NCBI GenBank assembly: GCA_900766825.1
Contig: CAAFWU010000092.1
Location: 1-29,993, forward strand
DNA: 29,993 bases
From: Bacteroidales bacterium
GTDB taxonomy: Bacteria > Bacteroidota > Bacteroidia > Bacteroidales > Marinilabiliaceae
Direction of reading: 5' to 3'
Shown: positions 8,494 to 17,733 of the stretch, piece after piece
Position numbering within the stretch: position 1 is the first letter of the stretch
How the letters are laid out: each line of letters starts with the position of its first letter
Translations under genes and position numbers: made by a program
The notes under the pieces: generated by a model
Database searches by the model: none
What the model was told of the DNA's origin: nothing
What the model saw: the letters and a program-made list of their open reading frames with translations, nothing else

Positions 8494-8530
8494 AAAAAAA
8501 ATATGTGGGTTTAGGGCACATATTTTTTTT
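8494..8530. promoter_or_regulatory. Perfect 14-bp inverted repeat upstream of the S24 repressor gene
   Basis: Eight A plus TATGTG (8494-8507) is repeated inverted as CACATA plus eight T (8517-8530), with a 9-nt spacer. It lies 47-83 bp upstream of the repressor ATG. It is either an operator for the repressor or a bidirectional A/T-flanked terminator separating this gene from the esterase; no gene runs into it from either side, which favours the operator reading. Confidence 0.6.
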
Positions 8531-8609
8531 ATTGATCACAATACAGAATAGAGACAATATTGCAATTCTGTAATTAACACTCCATAAGAATAATTTTAGG
8601 ACCTAAATA

Positions 8610-8617
8610 TAGGTTTG
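8610..8617 (+). promoter_or_regulatory. Possible -7 element for the CE7 esterase gene
   Basis: TAGGTTTG matches TAnnTTTG on the plus strand, 153 bp before the esterase ATG. No TTG is found 19-21 bp upstream. The overlapping minus-strand TATATTTG (8618-8625) could serve the repressor instead. The rest of 8531-8769 is AT-rich and shows no gene. Confidence 0.3.
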
Positions 8618-8769
8618 CAAATATACAAATATTTGTCATTTGAATAAAACACACAAACAATTTTCACCATAAGTAAGGGGAATATAGAAATGGAACGACA
8701 GAATGGAGGTGCTCTGAATTTCGGAGTATGGTAAAGAATTTGTAAATTGAGGTACTTATCAAAAAAAGC

Positions 8770-10182
8770 ATGAGCACAAAAATATCGAACCTATTGGCAT
8801 TTTTTATAGCAACCTCTTTGGGCACAGGAACATATACAACACTTTGGTCCCAAACAGTCAAAGCTCGCCGACCATATATAGAGTGGAGCGCAGTGCCAAG
8901 CAGCAGCACGTGGCAATATGGCGTGGGCGATGAGGCCGAAGTGAACGTGAGCATACGCTCTGGCGGTCTGCCAGCCAATGATATATGGGTTCACTATACA
9001 GTGGGCAACGACATGATGCAGCCCGAGAGGCAAGACTCGGTTGTGGTGAGAGAGGGCAAGGCAACTGTGAGCATGGGGGTGAGCCAGAAGGCGGGGTTTC
9101 GCACATGCCGTATGTGGTTCACTGCCAATGGCAACAGGTACGAAGATTTGGTAAAAGTTGGCTACGGCGTTGACCAGATAAAGGCCTATGCCACAATGCC
9201 CAAGGACTTTAAAAGTTTTTGGACGGAGACTATAGCTGCGGCTCGGAGCATAGACTTAAATCCCCAGATTGAGGAGATGGCAGATAAGAGCACGGACCGT
9301 GTGGCGGCCTATAAGGTGAGGCTCACCGTGGGGCTTAGCAAGGGGCAGACTCGTTATGTATATTGCTACCTGAGCATACCTCGGGACCAGAGGCGACACC
9401 CAGTTCTGCTGGTGCCCCCTGGGGCTGGGGTTAAGATGGATGCCTATAGCGACTTCTATGCCAAGGAGGGTTTTGTGAGCATGAGCATGGAGATTCATGG
9501 CATGGACCCCGATTTGGAGGAGGCCGAGAAGGATAGCATCCGCGGGGCATTGAGAAACTATATGTCCTTGGGTATTGAGAGCCGCGAGACTTACTACTAC
9601 CGTTTGGTTTATGCAGTATGTGTGCGGGCCATGGACTACCTCTGTAGCCGCCCCGAGTGGGACGGAGAGCATGCTGGGGTAACGGGCGGCAGTCAGGGCG
9701 GTGCTCTGAGCATAGTAACTGCGGCACTGCACGAGAGGGTTGGTTTTGTGGCGGCATTCTACCCCGCTCTGTGCGACGTAAGTGCCTACGTTGGTGGACA
9801 GGCTTGCGGTTGGCCACGATTTTTCTCACCCGTCTATGCTGGCAAGGATAAGATGGGCGAGGGTATAGGGGCTGAGATAAAGACGAAGGCTCTTGGTACC
9901 CTACCCTACTATGATGTGGTCAACTTTGGTCGGATGCTGGCGGTGCCTTGTTTTGCAAGCTATGGGCATGCTGACGAGGTTTGCCCTCCGACTTCTGTGG
10001 CCGCTATGCTGAACGAGGTTTCGGCTCCCAAGACTATAGTAGTGACCCCAACATCGGCCCACTGGCGTTTTGCAGAGACTCAGGCTAAGGCCATTGAGTG
10101 GATGAAGGAGCAGAGCGGAGTAAATGGGGAGACTGAGGGGACTAAGACAAAGGGAGACAATGAGATACTTTATAGGGACTGA
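8770..10182 (+). CDS. Secreted acetyl xylan esterase (CE7/AXE1 family)
   Basis: This 470-residue protein has a signal-peptide-like N-terminus (hydrophobic at residues 8-25). A beta-rich domain of about 110 residues follows, then an AXE1/cephalosporin-C deacetylase domain from about 150 to 450. The triad is visible: Ser308 in GGSQGG, Asp402 in GHADEVCPP and His431 in SAHW. CE7 enzymes deacetylate xylo-oligosaccharides and other small acetylated sugars. The N-terminal extension before AXE1 is seen in many Bacteroidota homologues and may help export or binding. It stands alone, with no polysaccharide utilisation (SusC/D) genes next to it. The last 20 or so residues are polar and low in complexity. 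Confidence 0.88.
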   Translation: MSTKISNLLAFFIATSLGTGTYTTLWSQTVKARRPYIEWSAVPSSSTWQYGVGDEAEVNVSIRSGGLPANDIWVHYTVGNDMMQPERQDSVVVREGKATVSMGVSQKAGFRTCRMWFTANGNRYEDLVKVGYGVDQIKAYATMPKDFKSFWTETIAAARSIDLNPQIEEMADKSTDRVAAYKVRLTVGLSKGQTRYVYCYLSIPRDQRRHPVLLVPPGAGVKMDAYSDFYAKEGFVSMSMEIHGMDPDLEEAEKDSIRGALRNYMSLGIESRETYYYRLVYAVCVRAMDYLCSRPEWDGEHAGVTGGSQGGALSIVTAALHERVGFVAAFYPALCDVSAYVGGQACGWPRFFSPVYAGKDKMGEGIGAEIKTKALGTLPYYDVVNFGRMLAVPCFASYGHADEVCPPTSVAAMLNEVSAPKTIVVTPTSAHWRFAETQAKAIEWMKEQSGVNGETEGTKTKGDNEILYRD

Positions 10183-10229
10183 GGAGAGGAAATGAGAAGA
10201 AAAGTATCTTAAGACTAAAAAAAACATCA

Positions 10230-10278
10230 TAACAAAACTCGTCCCCACATCGGTCATAAGAACCAATGTGGGGACGAG
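10230..10278 (-). terminator. Intrinsic terminator of feoAB
   Basis: A perfect 13-bp stem (CTCGTCCCCACAT at 10238-10250, complement at 10266-10278) with a 15-nt loop lies 30 bp past the feoAB stop. On the minus strand it is followed by TTTTG and, slightly further on, a run of eight T. It may also stop transcription from the convergent esterase gene. Confidence 0.85.
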
Positions 10279-10307
10279 CCATATTATAACACAAAGATTT
10301 CTAATAT

Positions 10308-12926
10308 TTAGATCAACAGCGAAGCAATTTGATAGAACAGAGCCGACACTATCCAAGCCACCACAGTGGAGCCGAAAGCGGAACCTATTGCCCAACGCCA
10401 GGAGCCTGTTTCGGAACGTATGGCTGCCACCGAGGCCAAACAGGGGAAGTAGAGTAAGATGAAGAGCAGATAGGCATAGGCTGAAAGGGAGTTTAGACCA
10501 TCGGCTTCCATCTTCTGACGCAACACCGTGTACTTGCTGGGATGGGACTCAGTCAACTGTTCGCCCTCGACAAGGGATGAAGAGTCGTCTGTTTGGCTGA
10601 CAGAATCATCGGCTGCGGGTAGAGTGTCATCATCGGCAAAGCTGTCGTCGTCGGCATAGAGGACACCGAGCGACGAGGCCACAATCTCTTTGGCACCTAC
10701 ACCAGCAATGATGCTCACATCCTGTTTCCAAGAGAAGCCTTGAGGACGGAAGATGGGCTCAATGGCTTGGCCTATCTGACCAATGAAACTATTCTCTTGC
10801 TGCTGCTGACGGTCCATCTCAGGATGAATGGGGAAGTAGCCTAATGCCCAAACAATTACGCTGGCCACAAGGATTATGCCACCCATCTTTTTTAGATAAT
10901 GTCGGCAATGTTCCCAAGTGTGGCGCGCAAGGGCAGTGGCTGTGGGGAAACGGAATGGGGGTAGCTCCATGACGAAAGGAGTCTCATCGTCCTTCATAAC
11001 AAAGCGACAAAGAATGCGGCTGGCAACAATGGCCACCAGAATGCCAACGGCATAGAGCGAGACAACAATGGGGGCTTGCCAAGCCGAAGCGAAGAAGGTG
11101 CCCACAATCATAATGTAGATGGGCAGACGAGCCGAGCAGCTCATGAATGGAACTACGAGCATGGTTACCAATCGGCTACGAGGGCTCTCGATGGCACGCG
11201 TTGCCATGATGGCGGGCACATTGCAGCCGAAGCCCATGACCAAAGGAATGAAGGACTTGCCGTGGAGACCCATGCGGTGCATGAAGCGGTCCATAATAAA
11301 GGCGGCACGAGCCATATAGCCCGAGTCCTCCATGATGGCAATGAAGAGGTAGAGAAGCAAAATCTGCGGCAAGAAGACTATGACGGAGCCCACGCCCGCC
11401 AAGGCACCATCAATAAGCAGATCCCTGACGGGGCCCTCGGGCAGCAAGTTGCCAAGCCAATCGCTAAGAGCCGCAACGCCCATGTCGATCCAGTCCATGG
11501 GATACTGGCCCAGCGAGAAGGTGACCTCGAACATCAAGAAGAGTAAGATGAAAAAGAGGGGGAAGCCAAACCAACGGTGGGTTACAATGGAGTCGATGAT
11601 GTGAGTTGCTTTATAGGCACCCAACTTTTCGCCCATGACATAACCAGCCTCGGTTAGGGCGCCACGGATGAAACCATATTTGGCGTCCATGATGGCAGTC
11701 TCGCTGTCGGTATGGAGGTCGGCCTTGACTTGCTCCTTTGCCTTGGAGGCAACAGTCTGAATCTCGGCAGCGTTTGGCAAAGTGGCCACAATGCCCTCTA
11801 TATCGCGGTCGTTCTCGAGGAGTTTGATGGCCAGATAGCGGGTCGAGAACTTGGAACGGAGCGAGTCATTGACCTTGAGCGAGGGCTGTATTGAGGCAAT
11901 GGCCTGCTCAATGTACCTACCGTGGTTGACGTGGATGTGTCGAGCTACATTGTTGCGGGGCTTGTCTCCAGATGCAAAGTCTTCATCGTGCTCGCTTTGG
12001 TGGATGTCAGTATCGGCAGTGGCTTGGGTCTCGTGCCAAGAACGGATATCTTTGGCCACATCGGGGTTTATATTGCCCTCGTTGTCAACAAAATCCAGAC
12101 CCTCGTACATATTGATGATGACGTGGAAGAGGGTCTTGACCCCCTTGCCCGTCTTGAATACTGTGGGAACCATGGGCACGCCGAGGAGTTCGGAGAGTTT
12201 AGCTCGGTCGAGGGTATCGCCACGGCTCTCGAGCTCGTCGTACATATTGAGGGCGCAGACCATGCGGAGGTTCATGTCGATGAGCTGGGTGGTAAGATAG
12301 AGGTTGCGCTCTATGTTGCTGGCATCGATGACGTTTATTACGACATCGGGCATCTCCTCAACAATCTGTTTGCGGACGTAGACCTCTTCGGGGCTATAGG
12401 CGGTTAGGGAGTAGGTGCCAGGGAGGTCGACGATATTGAAGTCATAGCCTTCGAAGGAGGCGTAACCCTCTTTGGCATCGACCGTTACGCCAGAGTAATT
12501 GCCCACACGTTCGTGGGAGCCAGAGGCGAAGTTGAAGAGGGAAGTCTTACCACAGTTGGGGTTGCCAACCAGAGCCACATTAATTTTACGGCGTTTGCGC
12601 ATTGCGGCCTGGCGGAGGTTGAGATCGCAGTCGTCTGAGGAGTCGGCCGTTATGGGAGGTTGGCTGTTTTGGTTTTGCTCAGTTTTAAGATCTTGAGCTT
12701 CGGCCATGGTGATAACCTCAATTAACTGGGCTTCGCATCGGCGGAGCGAAATCTCATATCCAAGAAGACGATATTTAACGGGATCGCGCAAAGGAGCGGC
12801 TTGCAAAACCTCAACTTCGTTGCCACGAATAAAACCCATCTCAACAATGCGTTTGCGGAATCCACCGTGGCCAAGGACTTTGACCACCACCACTTTATCG
12901 CCTGTTGCTACATCAGACAGCCTCAT
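10308..12926 (-). CDS. feoB: Fused FeoA-FeoB ferrous iron transporter
   Basis: In this 872-residue protein, residues 1-75 are a FeoA SH3-like domain, joined by a polar linker to FeoB. The GTPase has G1 GNPNCGKTS (121-129), G3 DLPG (167-170) and G4 NMYD. The membrane part carries the two 'gate' domains with GFGCNVPA and GVGAKEIV motifs. It imports Fe(II) across the inner membrane under low oxygen. Fusion of FeoA to FeoB is common in Bacteroidota. Two polar insertions stand out: a His/Asp-rich one around 295-335, and a strongly acidic one around 755-790 (repeated DDD, DD, DDSSS) just after the second gate. The gene is a single transcription unit with its own promoter and terminator. Confidence 0.95.
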   Translation of the reverse strand: MRLSDVATGDKVVVVKVLGHGGFRKRIVEMGFIRGNEVEVLQAAPLRDPVKYRLLGYEISLRRCEAQLIEVITMAEAQDLKTEQNQNSQPPITADSSDDCDLNLRQAAMRKRRKINVALVGNPNCGKTSLFNFASGSHERVGNYSGVTVDAKEGYASFEGYDFNIVDLPGTYSLTAYSPEEVYVRKQIVEEMPDVVINVIDASNIERNLYLTTQLIDMNLRMVCALNMYDELESRGDTLDRAKLSELLGVPMVPTVFKTGKGVKTLFHVIINMYEGLDFVDNEGNINPDVAKDIRSWHETQATADTDIHQSEHDEDFASGDKPRNNVARHIHVNHGRYIEQAIASIQPSLKVNDSLRSKFSTRYLAIKLLENDRDIEGIVATLPNAAEIQTVASKAKEQVKADLHTDSETAIMDAKYGFIRGALTEAGYVMGEKLGAYKATHIIDSIVTHRWFGFPLFFILLFLMFEVTFSLGQYPMDWIDMGVAALSDWLGNLLPEGPVRDLLIDGALAGVGSVIVFLPQILLLYLFIAIMEDSGYMARAAFIMDRFMHRMGLHGKSFIPLVMGFGCNVPAIMATRAIESPRSRLVTMLVVPFMSCSARLPIYIMIVGTFFASAWQAPIVVSLYAVGILVAIVASRILCRFVMKDDETPFVMELPPFRFPTATALARHTWEHCRHYLKKMGGIILVASVIVWALGYFPIHPEMDRQQQQENSFIGQIGQAIEPIFRPQGFSWKQDVSIIAGVGAKEIVASSLGVLYADDDSFADDDTLPAADDSVSQTDDSSSLVEGEQLTESHPSKYTVLRQKMEADGLNSLSAYAYLLFILLYFPCLASVAAIRSETGSWRWAIGSAFGSTVVAWIVSALFYQIASLLI

Positions 12927-12956
12927 TTGTTATTGCCTTTCAAAAAAATTTCCTTA

Positions 12957-12987
12957 CAAATTTACCTATATTTGTGGTAGAGCCACA
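12957..12987 (-). promoter_or_regulatory. feoAB promoter with overlapping inverted repeat
   Basis: TAAATTTG (minus strand, 12957-12964) matches the Bacteroidota -7 element 31 bp before the ATG. Just upstream, TGTGG and CCACA (12973-12977 and 12983-12987) form an inverted repeat lying in the -17 to -31 spacer. That is a natural place for a repressor such as a Fur-like protein, although the repeat does not match a classical Fur box. Confidence 0.45.
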
Positions 12988-13255
12988 TATAATAATTGGC
13001 TAACAAAGTATAAATGCTTACAACGAGATGCAACTCGCCGATAGTTAGCAAAACAAAAGTATTATTTCGTAAGCTATGTATAAATACCTACTTATGTCTA
13101 TTTTACCGCACAATTAACTGCTGAAAGTAGTCATAAATGGGTATTAGCGGGAGAAGTCAGAAAGAGGAAGATTTAGGAAGAAGAAAGGGATAGGCTACTA
13201 TACGTTTTAATAAATCGCATTAGCACTATAAATCAAGCCAATAAGTGATATAAAC
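12988..13255. other. Non-coding gap between feoAB and the secDF terminator
   Basis: This AT-rich stretch holds no credible gene, and I see no repeat or clear regulatory site in it. Confidence 0.6.
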
Positions 13256-13295
13256 AAAAAGACCTCGTTCGAGCAACAATGTCTCGAACGAGGTC
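13256..13295 (-). terminator. Intrinsic terminator of secDF
   Basis: A perfect 13-bp stem (GACCTCGTTCGAG at 13261-13273, complement at 13283-13295) with a 9-nt loop is followed by TTTTTGTTT on the minus strand, about 50 bp past the secDF stop. Confidence 0.9.
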
Positions 13296-13343
13296 TAAGT
13301 AATTATGTCAACTCTCAGTAAAAGTGAGAGCTATTGGCAGAGA

Positions 13344-16340
13344 TTACTTTTTGGCAGCAGCCTCAGCTTTCTTTGCTTTGCGAGCCATAATCTCGTAGGC
13401 AATAGGAGTTGCGAGCAACATAGAGCTGAAGGTACCAACGAACATACCAATGAACATGGCGAAGACGAAGCCACGAATAACCTCACCACCGAAGATGAAG
13501 ATAACCAAAAGGGTGAGCAAGGTTGTGCAGGATGTGTTGAACGTACGAGCCAAGGTTGAGTTGAGTGCGTTGTTCATGACATCCAAAGCGTTGGCCTTAG
13601 GAGTGAGGTTGAAGCTCTCGCGGATACGGTCGAAGATGACCACAGTGTTGTTGATAGAGTAACCAACAATGGTCAGGATGGCAGCAATGAACGACTGGTC
13701 GACCTCCATAGAGAATGGCATGATGCTATAGAGCAGCGAGAACATACCGAGAGTGAAGACAACGTCGTGTGCCAAACCGCAAACGGCAGCAGCACCGTAG
13801 GCCCACTTGCTGAATCGAGCAAAGATGTAGAGGAACATAACGATGAGGGAGATGACTACACAGTAGATAGCCTTCTCGGTCATATCGCTTGCCATGGTAG
13901 GACCAACCTTCTGCGAACTCATGCGATAGTCGGAGAGGAAGGTGTCACGGTCAACATTCTCGGGCAAGAAGCTCTTGACACCATCGTAGAGGCGGGTCTC
14001 GATGTCGGTCTGAGCGTCGTCGGCAGTGTTGTCGATGCCGTAGTTGGTGGCAATGCGAACCTGATTCTCGTTACCGTAGGTCTTGACCTCGATATTGGCT
14101 CCGTCGAAAGCGTTGAAGAGAGAGCTCTGAACATCAACCGACGAAACGGGCTGCTCGAAGCGAACAACAAATACCTGACCACCAGTGAAGTCGATGCCCT
14201 TAGAGAGACCGCGGAAAGCGAGCGAGCCAATGCAGATGAGCATTGCAACAGCATAGACAATGTAGTAGAGTTTACGTTTGCCCATGAAGTCGAAACGAAC
14301 ATTCTGGAGGAAGTTGCGGGTGATGGCGGTAGAGAAGTCAATATTAGCATTCTTCTCGGCCATAGAGCGCAAGATAACGTGGCTGAGCAGCACAGCGGTG
14401 AAGAGCGAGCAAGCGATACCAATCATCAGGGTTGTGGCGAAACCACGGATTGGGCCAGTACCGAAGACGAAGAGGATGATGGCCGTGAGGAATGTGGTTA
14501 CGTTGGAGTCGATGATGGCGGAGAGAGCGTTGGAGTAACCAGTCTCGATGGCGTTGAGCACGCTGTGACCAGCACGGAGTTCCTCTTTAATACGCTCGTA
14601 GGTGATAACGTTGGCGTCCACAGCCATACCGATGGTCAGGACGATACCAGCGATGCCAGGCAGAGTGAGCACGGCACCGAAGGATGCGAGAGCACCAACA
14701 ATGAAGAAGAGGTTGCAGAGCAGGGCGAAGTCGGCAACGAGACCAGGCTTAACGCCGTAGAATACAACGATGTAGATGAGCACGCAGATGAAGGCGAGCA
14801 CGAACGACCAGAGACCAGCCTCGATGGCTTCCTGACCCAGCGAAGGACCAACAACGGTGTCCTCAACAATGGTTGCAGGAGCAGGCAACTTACCGCTCTT
14901 GAGCACGTTGGCCAAGTCCTGAGCCTCCTCAGTGGTGAAGTTGCCAGTGATTTGGCTGCTACCGCCAGTGATTTCGCTCTGCACGGTGGGGAAGCTATAT
15001 ACGAAACCATCGAGAACGATGGCAATAGAGCGACCCAAGTTAGCTTTGGTGAGACGAGCCCAGTCGCGAGCGCCCTCGCTGTTCATGGTCATGCTGACCT
15101 CGTAGGCCGAGCCACCATTCTGGGAAACCTGCGAACGAGCGTTGGTGATAACGTCGCCCTCGAGAGGAGCGCGTCCGCTGCTACCAGACTGACGGATGGC
15201 AACGAGTTCGTAGAGTTGCTCGCGGGGGTTGCACTGGATGCCGTAGTAGCGAGTAGCCTCCTCACCGCTCATGGGTTTAACACCCCAGAGTAGACGGAGG
15301 TCGAGAGGCAGAGCACGGCGAACCTTGTCAGAAGCGAGGATCTGCTCAACCTTGTCACGATCTTTGGCAAAGGCGAAGCCCATGAGTGGGCTATTGCCAG
15401 TCTGCACGGGATGCAGATAGGTGAAGAGAGACTCATATTGCTCAGCAGCATTGGCGAGGGTGTCGGCAGTTGCCTCGTCGCCCAAGAGAGCGAGCGAAGA
15501 ATCGGCCTCAGCAGCGGCAGCAGCCTCAGAAGCCTGAGCGGCAGCGGTGTCGGTAGGGGCGGAGACAAGAACACGCGAGAGGGCGTTGGCCTCAACGAGG
15601 CGGTCGAGGATCTCGGCATTGGTGTAGGTCTCCCAGAACTCGAGGCTTGCGGTGCCCTGCAGAAGTTTGCGTACACGCTGAGGGTCGGTGACGCCAGGGA
15701 GCTCAATCATCACGCGACCAGCCTTGGCCAGACGCTGGATGTTGGGCTGGGTTACGCCAAAACGGTCGATACGGGTGCGGAGGACGTTGAAGGCGTTCTG
15801 GATGGCAGCCTCGGTCTCCTCACGGAGGACGCTAACGACCTCGCTATTGGACATGCTATGATTAACACGATCCTTGAGGTCGACGGTGGCAAAGATGGTT
15901 GCCATCTGACCGTTGGGGCTGAGTTTCTCGAACTCGTTGGCGAAGAGGGTAATGAAGTCGTCGGTCGAAGACTTCTCACGCTCAACGGCGTTGGCCACAG
16001 CCTGATTGAAAACGGGATCGGGGTTATGCCCAGAGAGGGCTTTAACGACGTCGGAAATCTTAACCTCGAGGATGAGGTTCATACCACCTTTGAGGTCGAG
16101 GCCGAAGTTGATCTCCTTGCTCTTGCACTCCATGTAGGTGTACTTCTTGAGCCAGAAGAAGTTGTAGACAGGCTCATTGGCAATAGAGTCAAGATAGGCT
16201 GCTTCGACCGCGGGATTGCCAGCAGCAACCTCCTTGGCGTCGCTCTCCACACTTCGCGTAAAGAAGGTGAAGGACATTTGGTACAGACACACAAGTGCCA
16301 AAAGGATGGCAAATGTCCGTACAGCTCCTTTGCTTTGCAT
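13344..16340 (-). CDS. secDF: Fused protein-export membrane proteins SecD-SecF
   Basis: This 998-residue protein combines SecD (about 1-640) and SecF (about 680-990) in one chain, the usual Bacteroidota arrangement. Landmarks are an N-terminal membrane anchor (10-27), the SecD region with FGLDLKGGMNL, the paired helices with GMAVDANVITYERIKEE, and the SecF partner GYSINNTVVIFDRIRE. It uses the proton-motive force to pull substrates out of SecYEG on the periplasmic side. Residues about 262-305, inside the periplasmic P1 region, form an Ala/Glu-rich low-complexity insertion. It is monocistronic, with a strong promoter and terminator. Confidence 0.96.
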   Translation of the reverse strand: MQSKGAVRTFAILLALVCLYQMSFTFFTRSVESDAKEVAAGNPAVEAAYLDSIANEPVYNFFWLKKYTYMECKSKEINFGLDLKGGMNLILEVKISDVVKALSGHNPDPVFNQAVANAVEREKSSTDDFITLFANEFEKLSPNGQMATIFATVDLKDRVNHSMSNSEVVSVLREETEAAIQNAFNVLRTRIDRFGVTQPNIQRLAKAGRVMIELPGVTDPQRVRKLLQGTASLEFWETYTNAEILDRLVEANALSRVLVSAPTDTAAAQASEAAAAAEADSSLALLGDEATADTLANAAEQYESLFTYLHPVQTGNSPLMGFAFAKDRDKVEQILASDKVRRALPLDLRLLWGVKPMSGEEATRYYGIQCNPREQLYELVAIRQSGSSGRAPLEGDVITNARSQVSQNGGSAYEVSMTMNSEGARDWARLTKANLGRSIAIVLDGFVYSFPTVQSEITGGSSQITGNFTTEEAQDLANVLKSGKLPAPATIVEDTVVGPSLGQEAIEAGLWSFVLAFICVLIYIVVFYGVKPGLVADFALLCNLFFIVGALASFGAVLTLPGIAGIVLTIGMAVDANVITYERIKEELRAGHSVLNAIETGYSNALSAIIDSNVTTFLTAIILFVFGTGPIRGFATTLMIGIACSLFTAVLLSHVILRSMAEKNANIDFSTAITRNFLQNVRFDFMGKRKLYYIVYAVAMLICIGSLAFRGLSKGIDFTGGQVFVVRFEQPVSSVDVQSSLFNAFDGANIEVKTYGNENQVRIATNYGIDNTADDAQTDIETRLYDGVKSFLPENVDRDTFLSDYRMSSQKVGPTMASDMTEKAIYCVVISLIVMFLYIFARFSKWAYGAAAVCGLAHDVVFTLGMFSLLYSIMPFSMEVDQSFIAAILTIVGYSINNTVVIFDRIRESFNLTPKANALDVMNNALNSTLARTFNTSCTTLLTLLVIFIFGGEVIRGFVFAMFIGMFVGTFSSMLLATPIAYEIMARKAKKAEAAAKK

Positions 16341-16394
16341 TGTTGGAACAGATTTTTTTGTATGTGAACTACAATAATTTTTCGTTTGAGCCTT

Positions 16395-16464
16395 GCCCCA
16401 ATGGGGCTTGGCATGCCACTATATACTACACGACACGGCACAATGCACGGGCTGCGTCACGCAG
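16395..16464 (-). other. Two hairpins in the secDF leader
   Basis: Two compact palindromes lie in the roughly 127-nt predicted leader of secDF: CTGCG-tca-CGCAG (16452-16464) and GCCCCA-a-TGGGGC (16395-16407). Neither has a T run after it, so they are not terminators; they might modulate secDF translation. The rest of 16341-16644 shows no gene. Confidence 0.4.
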
Positions 16465-16473
16465 AATAACGTG

Positions 16474-16505
16474 CAAAGATATTAAAAACAATTGAGAATT
16501 GACAA
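16474..16505 (-). promoter_or_regulatory. secDF promoter
   Basis: On the minus strand a TTG (16503-16505) is followed by exactly 21 bp and then TATCTTTG (16474-16481), a full match to the Bacteroidota TTG-N19-21-TAnnTTTG promoter. The start would be near 16467, leaving a leader of about 127 nt. A palindrome GAATTG-a-CAATTC overlaps the -33 end. Confidence 0.7.
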
Positions 16506-16644
16506 TTCTTTTGTTAAACTGCGGTTCAATGCACAATATGTGTTTAAGAAACATAAGGTGCAAGGGGTGCCGCAGAGCACACTATTATGTTAGACTTTGG
16601 GCAGTGGGCTGCGCTCGTGTCCTATTATATATAGGGTCTACTTT

Positions 16645-17649
16645 CTAAACCTCGCTCTCTGAAGTAGTCATTTCACGCCAGAGGAGGTCCTTGAGTTTGT
16701 CGACGTTGAACTGCGAATGGGCCGAGAAGATTATGGTGGGGACGTCTACATCCAGCTTTTTCATAATCTTTTCCTGATCTTCTGTGGTGAGCAGGTCGGC
16801 TTTCGAGATGGCCAAAACGCGCTTTTTGTCCAGCAGTTCAGGATTGTAGCGTCGGAGTTCGTCGAGCAAGACATTATAGGCCAGCGTGCAGTCCTCGGAG
16901 TCGGCGGGCACCACAAAGAGGAGAATGGAGTTACGCTCAATGTGGCGGAGGAACCTAAGACCCAGACCTTTGCCCTCGGCAGCACCCTCTATGATGCCAG
17001 GTATGTCGGCCATGCAGAACGAACGACCGTCGCGATACTGCACTATGCCCAAATTTGGCACCAAGGTGGTGAAGGGGTAGTCAGCAATCTCGGGTTTGGC
17101 GGCCGAGACCACCGAGAGCAGAGTGCTCTTGCCCGCATTGGGGAAGCCCACAAGACCCACGTCGGCCAGCACCTTGAGTTCCAAGATGGCCGTTAGCTCC
17201 TGCCCCTCCTCGCCTGGCTGAGCGAAACGAGGGGTCTGGAAGGTTGCCGTGCGGAAATGCCAGTTGCCCTGACCACCGCGACCGCCCTTGGCCAAGATGC
17301 GCTCCTCCCCATCCTGAGTAATCTCAAAGAGTTGTTCGCCCGTGTCGGCATTGCGAGCCACAGTGCCGAGGGGCACCTCGATAATTTGGTCTTTGCCATC
17401 GCGACCGAACGAACGCTCGCGACCGCCCGCCTCGCCATCTTCGGCAAAGACGTGACGGGCAAATTTGAGGTGGATGAGGGTCCAGAACTGACGGTTGCCG
17501 CGCACAATGACGTGACCACCACGTCCGCCATCGCCACCATCGGGTCCGCCTTTCTCGATATACTTCACGTGCCTAAGGTGAGCCGAGCCAGCGCCACCAT
17601 GACCTGAGCGACAATATATTTTTACGTAGTCAACAAAGTTAGATGCCAC
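16645..17649 (-). CDS. obg: Obg-family GTPase, ribosome assembly
   Basis: This 334-residue protein has the glycine-rich Obg fold at 1-158 (many GG pairs, e.g. KGGPDGGDGGRGG) and a G domain with G1 GFPNAGKST at 168-176, then DIPGIIEGA. Obg GTPases assist maturation of the large ribosomal subunit and link it to nutrient state. It ends shortly after the G domain, so it lacks the OCT domain of Firmicutes Obg, as is usual in this phylum. The start is GTG at 17649, chosen because the protein then begins with SNFVDYVKIY like its homologues. A terminator lies between it and adk upstream, so it probably has its own promoter. Confidence 0.95.
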   Translation of the reverse strand: MASNFVDYVKIYCRSGHGGAGSAHLRHVKYIEKGGPDGGDGGRGGHVIVRGNRQFWTLIHLKFARHVFAEDGEAGGRERSFGRDGKDQIIEVPLGTVARNADTGEQLFEITQDGEERILAKGGRGGQGNWHFRTATFQTPRFAQPGEEGQELTAILELKVLADVGLVGFPNAGKSTLLSVVSAAKPEIADYPFTTLVPNLGIVQYRDGRSFCMADIPGIIEGAAEGKGLGLRFLRHIERNSILLFVVPADSEDCTLAYNVLLDELRRYNPELLDKKRVLAISKADLLTTEDQEKIMKKLDVDVPTIIFSAHSQFNVDKLKDLLWREMTTSESEV

Positions 17650-17733
17650 AGTAACAGATGATTAAGTAATAAAACTAAGAGAAATAAAAGAGCGGAGCAG
17701 ATGTGTTTGGCAGAGTGGACCAAACGTGGGGTG

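Noticed and set aside
13767..15293. 508-codon open frame on the plus strand opposite secDF
   Set aside because: It is rich in Glu, Asp, Val and Gly as expected for the antisense of a membrane protein gene with this codon bias. It has no motif and lies wholly within secDF.
15411..16367. 318-codon open frame opposite the 5' part of secDF
   Set aside because: Antisense shadow of the same conserved gene, without recognisable domains.
16501..16644. Terminator for obg
   Set aside because: Short imperfect pairings (such as CCTAT/ATAGG near 16621-16635) exist, but no stable stem with a T run on the minus strand was found.
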